64,000 nt of DNA, taken from contig CANRHB010000008.1 of assembly GCA_947630325.1 (NCBI GenBank), forward strand, positions 1 to 64,000, written 5' to 3'. Source of the stretch: an uncultured Clostridia bacterium. GTDB taxonomy: Bacteria > Bacillota > Clostridia > Christensenellales > Borkfalkiaceae. Position numbers and translations under genes: made by a program. The stretch's first letter is position 1; the number at the start of each line of letters is the position of its first letter. This document shows, piece after piece, positions 42,165 to 51,091 of the stretch. Under the pieces are notes generated by a model. It did not search any database. It was given only the letters and a program-made list of their open reading frames with translations, and was not told the origin of the DNA.

Positions 42165-43244
42165 ATGAGAACATACAAAGTCGGCATTGTGGGCGCGACC
42201 GGCATGGTCGGCCAGCGGTTTGCGGGCATCCTGTCCCGTCATCCTTACTTTACCCCCGTCTGTCTGCTTGCAAGCGCAAAAAGCGCGGGATTGCGCTATG
42301 AAGAGGCCGTCGCGGGCAGATGGGCGATGCCCTTCCCCATTCCCGAAAATTTGAAGGACCTCGTCGTGCTCGACGCCGAAAGGGACGCCGAAACGCTCGT
42401 CGGAAAGGTCGATTTTATCTTCTGCGCCGTCAATATGAAGAAGGAGGAGATCCGCGCGCTCGAGGAAAAGTACGCTCGGCTCGAAATTCCCGTCGTCTCC
42501 AACAACTCGGCGCACCGCTTCACCCCCGACGTCCCCATGGTGATCCCCGAGATCAACCCCGAGCACCTCGAAGTCATTCCCTCCCAACGCAAACGCCTCG
42601 GCACAAAACGCGGGTTCATCGCGGTCAAGAGCAACTGCTCCCTCCAATCGTATGTCCCCCTTCTGCACCCCTTGCGCGGCTTCGGAATCAAGAACGTCGC
42701 CGTGTGCACCTACCAGGCGATCTCGGGCGCGGGCAAGACCTTTGAACGGATGCCCGAAATTCTCGATAATATCATTCCTTTCATCGGCGGCGAGGAGGAA
42801 AAGAGCGAAAAGGAGCCCCTCAAAATTTGGGGAACGCTTAAAGGAGGAGAAATTCTTCCCGCAACTTCTCCCGCGATCACGGCGCAGTGCCTGCGGGTCC
42901 CCGTCTCGGACGGACACACCGCGGCAGTATTCGTCGCCTTTGAAAAAAAGCCGGCAAAAGAGGAAATTCTTGCGACGTGGAAAAATTACCGCGGACTGCC
43001 GCAGGAACTCGCCCTCCCCTCCGCGCCCAAGCAGTTTATACATTATTTTGAGGAGGATGACCGTCCGCAGGCGAAGCTCGACCGCGACCTTGAGGGCGGC
43101 ATGGCGATCTCGGCGGGGCGGCTCCGCGAGGACGGCCTGTTTGACTATCGTTTTATCGGGCTTTCGCACAACACGTTGCGCGGTGCGGCGGGCGGCGCAG
43201 TGCTTCTTGCCGAACTCCTCGCTGAAAAGGGATACATGGAATAG
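42165..43244 (+). CDS. asd: Aspartate-semialdehyde dehydrogenase, archaeal/fungal-type
   Basis: 359 residues. It reduces aspartyl phosphate to the semialdehyde for lysine, diaminopimelate, threonine and methionine. VGIVGATGMVGQRFAGIL is the NADP site; the catalytic Cys is in KSNCSLQSYV (about residue 158); VCTYQAISGAGKTF and DGHTAAVFVAFE are typical for the longer archaeal/yeast-like class rather than the E. coli-like class. AGAGGTG precedes the start. dapA and dapB follow after a repeat block of 405 bp. Confidence 0.95.
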   Translation: MRTYKVGIVGATGMVGQRFAGILSRHPYFTPVCLLASAKSAGLRYEEAVAGRWAMPFPIPENLKDLVVLDAERDAETLVGKVDFIFCAVNMKKEEIRALEEKYARLEIPVVSNNSAHRFTPDVPMVIPEINPEHLEVIPSQRKRLGTKRGFIAVKSNCSLQSYVPLLHPLRGFGIKNVAVCTYQAISGAGKTFERMPEILDNIIPFIGGEEEKSEKEPLKIWGTLKGGEILPATSPAITAQCLRVPVSDGHTAAVFVAFEKKPAKEEILATWKNYRGLPQELALPSAPKQFIHYFEEDDRPQAKLDRDLEGGMAISAGRLREDGLFDYRFIGLSHNTLRGAAGGAVLLAELLAEKGYME

Positions 43245-43649
43245 GTTTCGATGAATTTCTCGTTTCGAGAAATTCATCGAGGAAATATGTATTTGCGCCT
43301 TAACCTGCTTGTCCTCTCATTCGTTTCATCGGACAATAAGTTGCAAGAGTGCAACAAATGTTGTCGCGCAGCGCAAAAGCGTGGTTTTGCTCGCGCAAAT
43401 GATTTTAGTTTCGCACAACTCTTTGCTTCTTCTCCCCCCACGGAGGGGCAAAAGGAACCCCCTCCATTGGAGGGGGACTAAGGAGGTGGGCAAACCCCCT
43501 GTAGGGGAGCTGTCACGAAGTGACTGAGGGGTTTTTGAGAACCCTTTCGGCATTCGCTCCGCTCATGCCACTTTCCCTAAAAGGGACAGCAAGAGGTTCT
43601 TCTCACCAACAAAAGCAAAACATCATACAAAGATACAGGGAGAAAACTT
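43245..43649. repeat. Gap between asd and dapA with a hairpin and repeats
   Basis: No gene. GATGAATTTCTCG and CGAGAAATTCATC form a perfect hairpin just after asd (43250-43279), without a T run. Then TTTCGCACAACTCTTTGC (43405-43422), similar to one end of the TCGCACAATT element, a CCCCCTCC mirror unit (43457-43488), and a GGGGAGCTGTCACGAAGTGAC...GGGACAGCAAG unit (43490-43595). I see no lysine riboswitch. Confidence 0.7.
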
Positions 43650-44540
43650 ATGACAGGATTTTTGAAAGGCTCGGCAACGGCGATGATCACCCCCTTTACC
43701 GCAGACGGGGTGAATTTCGACGCATTCGGCAAAATGATCGACTACCAGCTCGAAAACGGCACGGACGCGCTCGTCATCTTGGGCACGACGGGCGAACCCG
43801 CCACCATGACGGAGGAGGAAAAGATCGCCGTCATGCAATTTGCCGTAAAACACGCAAAGGGCCGCACAAAACTCATCTTCGGCACGGGAAGCAACTGCAC
43901 GAAAAAGGCGGTGGAAGCAAGCAAGCGGGCGGAAGAGTTCGGCGCGGACGGCATTCTCGCCGTCACCCCCTACTACAACAAGTGCACGCAGGGCGGGCTT
44001 GTCGCCTATTACCGCGAAATTTGTTCGGCCGTACATATCCCCGTCATCGCCTACAACGTCCCCGGGCGCACGGGGGTGAACATTCTGCCCGAAACAATGG
44101 CAAAGATCGCCGAAATTCCCAACATGGCGGGCATCAAGGAGGCAAGCGGCAACATGGCGCAGGTGATGGAAACGGCGCGCCTCATCCGCGGCAAGTGCGA
44201 CCTCTATTCGGGCGAGGACGCCCTCAACCTGCCCATTCTTGCGGCGGGCGGCACGGCGGTCATCTCCGTCGTCTCCAACCTCGCTCCCAAACTCGAAAAA
44301 CAGCTTACGTCTGCAATTTTGGGCGGAGATCTCGCCGAGGCGAACAGGCTCAATGACTTGCTCCTTCCCCTCTCCAAGGCGTGCTTTACAGAGGTCAACC
44401 CCATCCCCGTGAAGGCGGGCATGGACCTTCTCGGCTTCGAGGCGGGCGTTCCCCGCGCTCCCCTCACCCCTATGGAAGAGGGACATCTCCCTCAGCTTCT
44501 CGCCGCCATAGAACTTTGCGGCTTGGAGGTGAAGGAATGA
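43650..44540 (+). CDS. dapA: 4-hydroxy-tetrahydrodipicolinate synthase
   Basis: 296 residues. It condenses aspartate semialdehyde and pyruvate. ATAMITPFTADGVNFD, VILGTTGEPATMTEEEK, TPYYNKCTQGGL, YNVPGRTGVN and the Schiff-base Lys in MAGIKEASGN are all present. GGGAGA precedes the ATG. Stop overlaps the dapB start (ATGA). Confidence 0.97.
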   Translation: MTGFLKGSATAMITPFTADGVNFDAFGKMIDYQLENGTDALVILGTTGEPATMTEEEKIAVMQFAVKHAKGRTKLIFGTGSNCTKKAVEASKRAEEFGADGILAVTPYYNKCTQGGLVAYYREICSAVHIPVIAYNVPGRTGVNILPETMAKIAEIPNMAGIKEASGNMAQVMETARLIRGKCDLYSGEDALNLPILAAGGTAVISVVSNLAPKLEKQLTSAILGGDLAEANRLNDLLLPLSKACFTEVNPIPVKAGMDLLGFEAGVPRAPLTPMEEGHLPQLLAAIELCGLEVKE

Positions 44541-45283
44541 ACATTCTCCTTTGCGGCTGTTGCGGCAGAATGGGGCGCATGGTGACCGAACTTGCCGCGG
44601 CGCAGGGCGAAACCGTCGTCTGCGGCGTGGACGTTGCTCCCTCCCCCATGCCCTATCCTGTCCACGATAGCTTGACGAAAGTACATGAAAAGTTTGATAT
44701 TATCATCGATTTTTCCTCCGCGCAGGGGCTCAATGAATTGTTGAAATTTGCAGAGGAGCACAGCGTTCCCGTTCTGCTTGCGGCGACGGGCTACACGGAC
44801 GGCGACCTTGCGCGCATTCAAGACAGCGCAAAAAAAATTCCCGTTTTCAAGACGGGGAATCTGTCTCTCGGCGTAAATCTCTTGCAGATGCTCGTGGAAA
44901 AGGCGGCGAAAGTGCTGGGCGACGGCTTCGATGTGGAGATCATCGAGCGGCACCACAATCAAAAGAAGGACGCCCCCTCTGGCACCGCGCTGATGCTTGC
45001 GGAGAGCGTGAAAAAGGCGGGCGAAAAGGAGAACGTGTACGGAAGGCACGGCATGGTGGGCGCGCGGGAAAAGAGCGAGATCGGCATTCACGCCGTGCGC
45101 GGCGGGACGATCGTGGGCGAACACGAGGTGATGTTTGCGGGCGAGGACGAGATCGTGACCCTATCCCACTCGGCGCGGAGCCGCAAAGTTTTTGCCGCAG
45201 GCGCATTGAAAGCGGCCTCCTGGCTCCTATCTCAATCCGCCGGCCTCTACAACATGAGCGACCTTCTCAAAGGCATTGTTTGA
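44537..45283 (+). CDS. dapB: 4-hydroxy-tetrahydrodipicolinate reductase
   Basis: 248 residues. It reduces the dapA product with NAD(P)H. LLCGCCGRMGRMV is the nucleotide-binding loop with an unusual double Cys; IDFSSAQG and AATGYTDGD follow; ERHHNQKKDAPSGTALML is the active site. Start at 44537 (GGAGG site inside dapA). A longer frame to 44381 is not used. Confidence 0.96.
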   Translation: MNILLCGCCGRMGRMVTELAAAQGETVVCGVDVAPSPMPYPVHDSLTKVHEKFDIIIDFSSAQGLNELLKFAEEHSVPVLLAATGYTDGDLARIQDSAKKIPVFKTGNLSLGVNLLQMLVEKAAKVLGDGFDVEIIERHHNQKKDAPSGTALMLAESVKKAGEKENVYGRHGMVGAREKSEIGIHAVRGGTIVGEHEVMFAGEDEIVTLSHSARSRKVFAAGALKAASWLLSQSAGLYNMSDLLKGIV

Positions 45284-45916
45284 GGGTTTTCGATTAAAAT
45301 TAAAACTCTTGGCGCCCCTGTAGGGGAGCTGTCGCGCTCCGCGCGACTGAGGGGTTTTTCGAGAGCTTGTCAAAACCCTTTCCCCCGCTTCGCGGGTACT
45401 TTCCCTTTCAGGGACAGCAGGGGAAGACGCAACCGCGCTCACGGAACCCCCTCCATCGGAGGGGGACTAAGGGGGTGGGTGGCACGTGCTCTGCGCGTGA
45501 CGGAAGGGGTGTGAAAAGACCTGCTCCCATTTATGGGGGCGGGTGGCGAGCGAAGCGAGACAGGTGGGGGTTACTTTCCTAAAATGTCATTTCGAGCGAA
45601 GTCGCCCCGCCCGCACGTTCTATGTTGTCTAAGGGCTGCACGAGGAGCCTGCGACGAAGTTGAAATCTCTACCGTATTTTCTTAATCACGTCATTCCGCC
45701 CCGCCCGCACGTTCTATGTTGCCTAAGGGCGGCACGAGGAGCTTGCGACGAAGTAGCGCAGTCGAGGAATATCCCTATTATGATGCGGTTACCCTTCGAC
45801 TACGCTCAGGGTGACTAATTGGAATGAGATTTCTCCACGCGCCGCAAAGCGGCTTGGTCGAAATGACATTATTTAGGACACGCAAAAAGGGAATGCTTTT
45901 GCATTCCCTTTTTTAA
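45284..45916. repeat. Intergenic repeat block between dapB and tRNA-Thr(GGU)
   Basis: No gene. A GGCGCCCC...AGGGACAGCAGG unit (45309-45422), a CCCCCTCC mirror unit (45441-45478), a GGGGCGGGTGGCGAGCGAAGC unit written in parts (GGGGGCGGGTGG, CGAGCGAAGCGAGACAGG; 45535-45570), then palindromes carrying hairpin cassettes at 45605-45660 and 45699-45754, and a CGCCGCAAAGCGGCTTGG end (45840-45857). Confidence 0.78.
45885..45914 (-). terminator. Terminator of tRNA-Thr(GGU)
   Basis: AAAAAGGGAATGC and GCATTCCCTTTTT with a 4-base loop, 2 bases after the CCA end. Confidence 0.9.
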
Positions 45917-45992
<76 letters not shown>

Positions 45993-46125
45993 ATTTTAAA
46001 TTCACTGTTGGACGCGCAACACATAGCATGCACCAACAACGTTTGTTAGCATAACAAAATATGCGCCAAAAGTCAAGCGATATTCAAAAGAAATTTCAAA
46101 ATTCCGCAAGAAAATTTATACGCGA

Positions 46126-46821
46126 CTATAACAGCGCCTGCATGAGCAAAGTTTCCTCCTCGGGCGGAGCGAGAAAATCGCGCGGAAATGGCGCGCCGAT
46201 TTGCACATCGAGGGCGATCTCACCATGCTTTAACACGATGGCACGGTGGGCAAGCAGAGCCGCCTCCCGCACGTCGTGGGTGACAAATACGATGGTGCTG
46301 TTTTTCTCTCTCCACAGTTCAAACACCAGGTCGATGAGCGAGCGTTTGATGGCAAGGTCGAGGGAAGAAAAGGGCTCGTCCATGAGGAGCAGATCGTGCG
46401 GGAACAGAAAGGCGCGCGCAATGGCGACCCGCTGTTTCTCCCCTCCCGAGAGCTCGTGCGGCAGGGCGTTTTCACGTCCCCCGAGCCCAACGCGGACGAG
46501 CATTTCACCGATCTTGCCCCACTCCTCTTTGGGCAGAACGAATTTGCAGTTCCCCTCCGCCGTAAGGTTGGGAAGTAGCATACAGTCCTGGAAGAGGTAA
46601 CTGCACCCCTCTCTGCGTTTGGGATTTTTGCCGCCGACTCCGTCCACTTCCCCCTCGAAGGGGAGGATTCCCGCCAAAATGCGCAAAAGGGTGGTCTTTC
46701 CCGCGCCGCTCTCGCCGAGCACCGCCGTGATCTTCCCCTCTTCAAATGTAAGGTCGATATTCTTCAACGCGGACTTTTCGCCGTAAGATTTCCCGACATT
46801 CGATAAGATCATGTCCGCCAC
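46126..46821 (-). CDS. ABC transporter ATPase (SsuB/TauB-like)
   Basis: 231 residues. Walker A GESGAGKTT, Q-loop in LFQDCMLLPN, signature LSGGEKQRVAIARAF, Walker B LLLMDEPFSSLD, and the switch His in VTHDVREA. This is the class that powers nitrate, sulfonate, taurine or thiamine-precursor import. It overlaps the permease gene by 13 bp. Confidence 0.93.
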   Translation of the reverse strand: MADMILSNVGKSYGEKSALKNIDLTFEEGKITAVLGESGAGKTTLLRILAGILPFEGEVDGVGGKNPKRREGCSYLFQDCMLLPNLTAEGNCKFVLPKEEWGKIGEMLVRVGLGGRENALPHELSGGEKQRVAIARAFLFPHDLLLMDEPFSSLDLAIKRSLIDLVFELWREKNSTIVFVTHDVREAALLAHRAIVLKHGEIALDVQIGAPFPRDFLAPPEEETLLMQALL

Positions 46822-47552
46822 CTCACGATGAGTTTATAAGAGAGAAGGCAGAGCCCCTCGAGCAAAAATCCCGCAACGATGCTAAACAGGGTAAGCGCCA
46901 TGAGGGTTGGCATCTGCGTGAACATCTTCGCCTCCTGCATGAGCCCGCCGAGGCTCCTGTACGTATTGGCAAGCACTTCGCCCGAAATGGTAATTTTAAG
47001 GCCCATGGAGAAGATCCCGCCCGCCTGTTTGAGCACGGGGGGCGAAACGAGCGGAAGATACATTTTGACGAGTTTTCTGCCCGCGCCCACACCGAACGCC
47101 CGCGCAAGTTCCCCATAGCCCGCCTCCACCTCGTCGAGCGCGGCAAGGGTCGCCGCATAAAAGGAGGGAAAGAGCACCAAAAGCGAGACGATGACGGGCG
47201 CAACGCGGGGGTTGGTCCAGATGAGCAAAATCAAAATGATCGCCATCGTCGGCACGGTGCGAAGGACGGAGACGATGGGTGCAAAAAACGCCCGCACCGC
47301 CCTGTGGAGGTTGGCAAGAAGCGCCAACCCCACGCCGAGCAGAAGAGAAAACAAAAAGGCGAGAAAGGTGCGAAGCATTGTGTTTCCGAGCGCGCGCCAA
47401 AAGGCGGCGTCTATGAAGAGCCGCCCCATTTCACGACATGCGTCCCAAAAGGAGGGAAGCAAATATTCGTTGCGCACGACCGCCGCGGCGATCAGCCACG
47501 CCGCCCACAAAAAGAGGAGCGCAAGCGCCGAAAACAACAGTTCCTTTTTCAA
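46809..47552 (-). CDS. ABC transporter permease (SsuC/TauC-like)
   Basis: 247 residues. Six membrane helices: FSALALLFLWAAWLIAAAVV near the start, then LGNTMLRTFLAFLFSLLLGVGLALL, the VLRTVPTMAIILILLIW helix, and a C-terminal pair. YGELARAFGVGAG is the cytoplasmic EAA-like loop that meets the ATPase. Partner of the genes on either side. Confidence 0.92.
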   Translation of the reverse strand: MKKELLFSALALLFLWAAWLIAAAVVRNEYLLPSFWDACREMGRLFIDAAFWRALGNTMLRTFLAFLFSLLLGVGLALLANLHRAVRAFFAPIVSVLRTVPTMAIILILLIWTNPRVAPVIVSLLVLFPSFYAATLAALDEVEAGYGELARAFGVGAGRKLVKMYLPLVSPPVLKQAGGIFSMGLKITISGEVLANTYRSLGGLMQEAKMFTQMPTLMALTLFSIVAGFLLEGLCLLSYKLIVRWRT

Positions 47553-47555
47553 AAC

Positions 47556-48626
47556 TTAACCCATGTAGAAGAAATCGTCCGCAGGTTTTGCGGTGGAGTT
47601 GGGGTTGACGGCAATGAGTTTATCGAGGAAAGCCACCACTTTCTCCTTGCAGGTTTTGCTCGCCGTAAAGCAGACGGAGCAGCGGGCGACGACCTCTTTC
47701 GTCAGATTTTTGTCGCTGAACGAGGGAGTGACGCCGTCCTCGCGTTCCTCCTCGAGAAGGCGCAAAATATCCTGCACGGACGCGCTTTCGAGGAATTCCG
47801 CGCTCTTTTCAAGGTAGCCGAGGAAGGTCTTTACGTCGCTCAAGCGGTTTTCGATGACGCTCTTTTTGGCAACGACCGCCGCCTGCGGGTATCCCCCCTC
47901 TTCGCCGTAAAGAGCTTGCAGATTGCCCGCCATATTGAATGGTTTTTGCGCGGTCGCGGTGCCCTTTATTTTTGCGCTTGCGGCGGGTTCGGGGCAGAGA
48001 TAGTAGTCGCACCCGCCCGCGGGGGTCACGTTTTCGGGGGTGAAGGCAACGAGGTTGACCTTGGTAGCGTCCCCTTCGGCCTGCGCGCTCTCGATCGTCT
48101 GATAGGGAATGTCATACTTGCTCAAAACGACCTGCAGGGTAAGACCGGGAACCTTGGGAAGTTGCACCACGCCCACCTTTTTGCCGACAAGGGTGGTTTT
48201 TAGGTTCTCCGCGGTAAGGACGGCGTTGTCTCCCGTCGTCAGGAAGTAGAGATTGCCGTTCGTGACGGTGCCGAGCATCTGATAGACGGAGCCCGTGCCG
48301 AGTATTTTTGCCGCGTCATTGACGGGGAGCACGCAGATGTCCGCCTTGGGGTTTGCGCCCGTGACGTAGGTCGTGATGGTGTCCGCGTTCACGATGTCGA
48401 AGTCGAAGAGTTCGTCCTTTTTCTTGTCCTCTTCGGAGATCGCATAGCAGAGCGAGAGCGCGGGCGCGCCGTCGGGAGAGTAAACTTCGAGGTCGGCAAG
48501 CGGAACGCCGTTATTTCCCCCGCCGCCGTTGTTGCCGCTGTTTTTGTCGTCGTCGCAAGCCGCGAAGCCGAACGTTGCGCCCGCAAGGAGCGCAGTTGCC
48601 AAAATTCCCGCAAATAATTTTTTCAT
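47556..48626 (-). CDS. ABC transporter substrate-binding lipoprotein
   Basis: 356 residues, start after AGGAG. A signal peptide ends in a lipobox (GATFGFAAC), so the Cys would be lipid-linked. The linker is Asn/Gly-rich. The binding domain (ADICVLPVNDAAKILGTG, GKKVGVVQLPKVPGLTLQVVL in parts, LVAFTPENVTPAGGCDYYLC in parts) resembles NMT1/SsuA-type proteins with an unknown ligand. Upstream lies a repeat block and no clear promoter. Confidence 0.88.
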   Translation of the reverse strand: MKKLFAGILATALLAGATFGFAACDDDKNSGNNGGGGNNGVPLADLEVYSPDGAPALSLCYAISEEDKKKDELFDFDIVNADTITTYVTGANPKADICVLPVNDAAKILGTGSVYQMLGTVTNGNLYFLTTGDNAVLTAENLKTTLVGKKVGVVQLPKVPGLTLQVVLSKYDIPYQTIESAQAEGDATKVNLVAFTPENVTPAGGCDYYLCPEPAASAKIKGTATAQKPFNMAGNLQALYGEEGGYPQAAVVAKKSVIENRLSDVKTFLGYLEKSAEFLESASVQDILRLLEEEREDGVTPSFSDKNLTKEVVARCSVCFTASKTCKEKVVAFLDKLIAVNPNSTAKPADDFFYMG

Positions 48627-49472
48627 ATCGGTACTCCTAAAAAGATTTTTTATTGATTTGATGAAGGGCTCTGTATGTTCCTCGAGAGGCTCTTCCCGCG
48701 TCATGCTGAGCCGAAATGTGTTTACGCAGTCCCGTTAGCAAGTCCGCGAAGGCATCTTGGTACGTTCGGGTTTGGTTGTAAACGTACTTAGCTTGCGTCA
48801 TGCTGAGCCGAAATGTGTTTACGCAGTCCGCATAAGCAAGTCCGCGAAGGCATCTTGGTACGTTCGGGTTTGGTTCTATCGTACCTCGACGTAGCAAGAT
48901 TCCCTCGGAGAATAGCCGCGATGGACTTCGTTATTTCTTTATCGGCTCGGAATGACGCGCTAGCGCGCGGGTGTTTGCCCACCCCCTTAGTCCCCCTCCG
49001 ATGGAGGAGGTTCCTCTTACCCCCTCCGTGGGAGGGGGGTGGGGGGTGGGGCGTGTTCTAAAAATACGTCACCCTGCCCCGCCCGCAGTTCTGATTCTCC
49101 AAGGGCGGCACGAGGAGCTTGCGACGAAGTAGCCTGTCGAAGGGTGTCCGCATTATAATATGGACATGCTTCGACTACGGCTTACGCCTTCGCTCAACAT
49201 GACGTGATTTGGAAATGGCGCATTGTGTTCTAAATTACTGCGCGTTGGAAAATCGCTATTTTCCATAAGCGCACCCAATTTGCCGTATGCTTACGGCTTA
49301 GTGCACATGCCGAGCGCATGAGAGAACAACTTAGTTGATGCAGGAGGAAGGTTTCCTCGCACAATTATTTTCGACGAGCCCCACCCCCACCCGTCATGGC
49401 GGGGTCATGCCACCCTCCCCCTCGCAAGCGGAGGGTAGGGCTTACAGGCGAGGAGCAAAGAATTGTGCGAAC
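48627..49472. repeat. Intergenic repeat block between the ABC importer and the hydrogenase-associated regulator
   Basis: No gene. Two tandem units GTCATGCTGAGCCG...TTTACGCAGTC...GCGAAGGCATCTTG (48699 and 48797), a GACGTAGCAAGATTCCCTCG unit (48890-48909), a CCCCCTCC mirror unit (48978-49050), a hairpin cassette in GTCACCCTG-AGCCTGTCGAAGG (49077-49130), a region like 29235-29350 (about 49235-49345), and the TCGCACAATT element up to the gene's stop. Confidence 0.78.
49357..49470. repeat. MITE-like element with TCGCACAATT ends, copy 2
   Basis: 114 bp between TCGCACAATT (49357-49366) and AATTGTGCGA (49461-49470), 2 bp before the next stop codon. Matches 29360-29470 over its full length with some changes. 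Confidence 0.65.
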
Positions 49473-49721
49473 TCAGTACTTACTAAACAGCGTTTTCGCC
49501 GTCACGCCGTCGAGTTGGCCGATCTTGCCCGTTAAGGCGTTGATCGCGCCCGCGGGAGCGTCCATCACGACGCAGATGACGGAGACCTCTTTCTCGTGAT
49601 AAGGTATCCCCATTCTGCCGACGATGTATTCGCCGTATTCCGAAAGAAGGGCGTTGAGTTTTGCCGCCTCCTCCCGCTTTTCCAGAATGACGGAGAGCAC
49701 TGCGATGCGCTTTTCTTCCAT
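49473..49721 (-). CDS. TM1266-type iron-only hydrogenase system regulator
   Basis: 82 residues, start after AAGGGGG. The family is a small ferredoxin-like (ACT/CopG-like) fold found with [FeFe]-hydrogenase maturation genes. EKRIAVLSVILEKREEAAKLN, IVGRMGIPYHEK and VSVICVVMDAPAGAINALTGKIGQLDGV (in parts) match. No hydrogenase genes are in the window; the gene stands alone. A longer frame to 49814 covers the promoter region. Confidence 0.85.
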   Translation of the reverse strand: MEEKRIAVLSVILEKREEAAKLNALLSEYGEYIVGRMGIPYHEKEVSVICVVMDAPAGAINALTGKIGQLDGVTAKTLFSKY

Positions 49722-49838
49722 AAAAAAATCCCCCTTTGTGGCGAGGGCAAAAGGAGAACGGCGCACACGGGTACGCAAAAATTCTTGACTTTTCACCCCT
49801 TCGCCGTCAGACAACTCTTTCCGCTCAGGAACAAACCC

Positions 49839-49867
49839 ATTATAGCATACGTTTTACAAAAAAGCAA
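49839..49867 (-). promoter_or_regulatory. Promoter of the hydrogenase-associated regulator gene
   Basis: Minus strand TTGCTT (49862-49867), 17 bases, TATAAT (49839-49844). Confidence 0.7.
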
Positions 49868-49903
49868 GAGAATATTTCCAAAAACTTTCCGCATACTGCG
49901 GTC

Positions 49904-50236
49904 ATGAAAAAGAAAATTTTGACAGTGACGTTATCCCTCCTTCTCCTCTGCGGTGCGGCGGCGTGCAAGCCCGATCCCGCTCCCAAGACTGCTCCCGAGC
50001 AACAGCAAACGACGAGCGACAGCTGTCCCGACAACAACTGTCCCGACAAAAACAACGACTGTCCCGACGGAAATTTCCCCGACGAAAACAACGACTGCCC
50101 CGACGGAAATTGTCCCGACGAAAAAGAGAAAAACCCTCCCATCCGCGGCGTCCGTCCGAGAAAGCGCGGGGGGCATTTGGCGCCGCCGAGGTTCCCCGTC
50201 CGTCCCGTACAGCCCGTTCCCGAGCCCACCCTTTAA
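49904..50236 (+). CDS. Small lipoprotein with Cys-Pro-Asp repeats
   Basis: 110 residues. The signal peptide KKKILTVTLSLLLLCGAAAC has a lipobox ending at Cys21. After a Pro/Gln spacer come seven short repeats with Asp and Pro (SCPDNNCPDK, DCPDGNFPDEN, DCPDGNCPDEK), then a basic Pro/Arg-rich tail (VRPRKRGGH, RFPVRPVQP). The repeats contain five Cys and many Asp and could bind metal or form disulfides. No Shine-Dalgarno; CATACT ends 6 bases before the ATG as in the two leaderless genes, but no -35 box supports it. Divergent from the hydrogenase-associated regulator. Unknown function. Confidence 0.65.
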   Translation: MKKKILTVTLSLLLLCGAAACKPDPAPKTAPEQQQTTSDSCPDNNCPDKNNDCPDGNFPDENNDCPDGNCPDEKEKNPPIRGVRPRKRGGHLAPPRFPVRPVQPVPEPTL

Positions 50237-50262
50237 GCGCGCAACATTCTATGAGTTCCCCG

Positions 50263-50292
50263 CTTGACAACCCATTTGTAATATGATAAAAT
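50263..50292 (+). promoter_or_regulatory. Promoter of the membrane protein gene at 50318
   Basis: TTGACA (50263-50268), 18 bases, TAAAAT (50287-50292). Confidence 0.65.
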
Positions 50293-50317
50293 GACAAAAA
50301 ACAAATGAGGAGCAGCC

Positions 50318-51091
50318 GTGGAAATTGTTGCGCAGAGGGTATTCAACCCCCTCTATATCTATCTCGACATCGTCTTTTTGGTGGTTCTGTGCGCTTTACT
50401 CGCCATAAAGAAGAAATATCTTACCTTGATTTGGGGCATTTTCGGCGGTGTGCTCTATATGATCGTCGATTACGGCATCTTTCACCTGCTTACCCATTCC
50501 CGCTCCATTGAGGGAGGAAACCTCTTTTGGGTGCTCCTCTGGATGAGTATGAGTTACGGCATCACCAACTTCGTGTGGATATGGCTGTGGTACGCAAAGG
50601 ACAAACATCTTTTGGAATGGTCTCTTCTCATCGTGACCTGGTGGATCGCCGCCCCGCTCATTGCGAATACCTTCGGGCAGGATCTTCCGCCCATCAAAAT
50701 ACAGCGCACAACGGGCGCCTACCACGGCTATATGGCGCTCATTCTCGTTGCGGGGTACGGCGCGGCGATCGTCTATAACCTCTTCCAAAAGGACAAGACA
50801 AAGCGTTTTCCCCTCCTTTGGATGCTTTTGATCGGCATTTTGGTGCAGTTCGCGTGGGAATTCTCCCTTCTTCTCGGTGGCATCAGGAGCGCGGAGATCG
50901 CCGATTGGGGGCAAAAGATCACCACCCTCGTCGTCAATTCCCTGCTCGAGACAAACCTCGGCGCGGTGCCCATCTTCTGCATCTATGCGTTCGTCACGGC
51001 GAAATTCACCGAGACGCTCAAAGCGAGGGAGACGCCCGTGAAATTCACCGAGCGCATCGCCGAACTCAACGCCTTACGGGTAAGAGGGTAA
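50318..51091 (+). CDS. Polytopic membrane protein of unknown function
   Basis: 257 residues with a GTG start after GAGGAG. About seven membrane helices (PLYIYLDIVFLVVLCALLAI, LIWGIFGGVLYMIVDYGIF, LFWVLLWMSMSYGITNFVWIW, LLIVTWWIAAPLIA, ALILVAGYGAAIVYNLF, LLWMLLIGILVQFAWEFSLLL, then LGAVPIFCIYAF). Many Trp and Tyr residues lie at the helix ends. C-terminal tail is cytoplasmic. I recognise similar proteins in Clostridia but no named function. Single gene. Confidence 0.7.
   Translation: MEIVAQRVFNPLYIYLDIVFLVVLCALLAIKKKYLTLIWGIFGGVLYMIVDYGIFHLLTHSRSIEGGNLFWVLLWMSMSYGITNFVWIWLWYAKDKHLLEWSLLIVTWWIAAPLIANTFGQDLPPIKIQRTTGAYHGYMALILVAGYGAAIVYNLFQKDKTKRFPLLWMLLIGILVQFAWEFSLLLGGIRSAEIADWGQKITTLVVNSLLETNLGAVPIFCIYAFVTAKFTETLKARETPVKFTERIAELNALRVRG

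Noticed and set aside
43245-43649. Lysine riboswitch before dapA
   Set aside because: The gap is made up of repeats and one hairpin; no L-box core motifs seen.
46126-48626. Thiamine-precursor specificity of the ABC importer
   Set aside because: No TPP riboswitch or thiamine gene nearby; the class imports several ligands.
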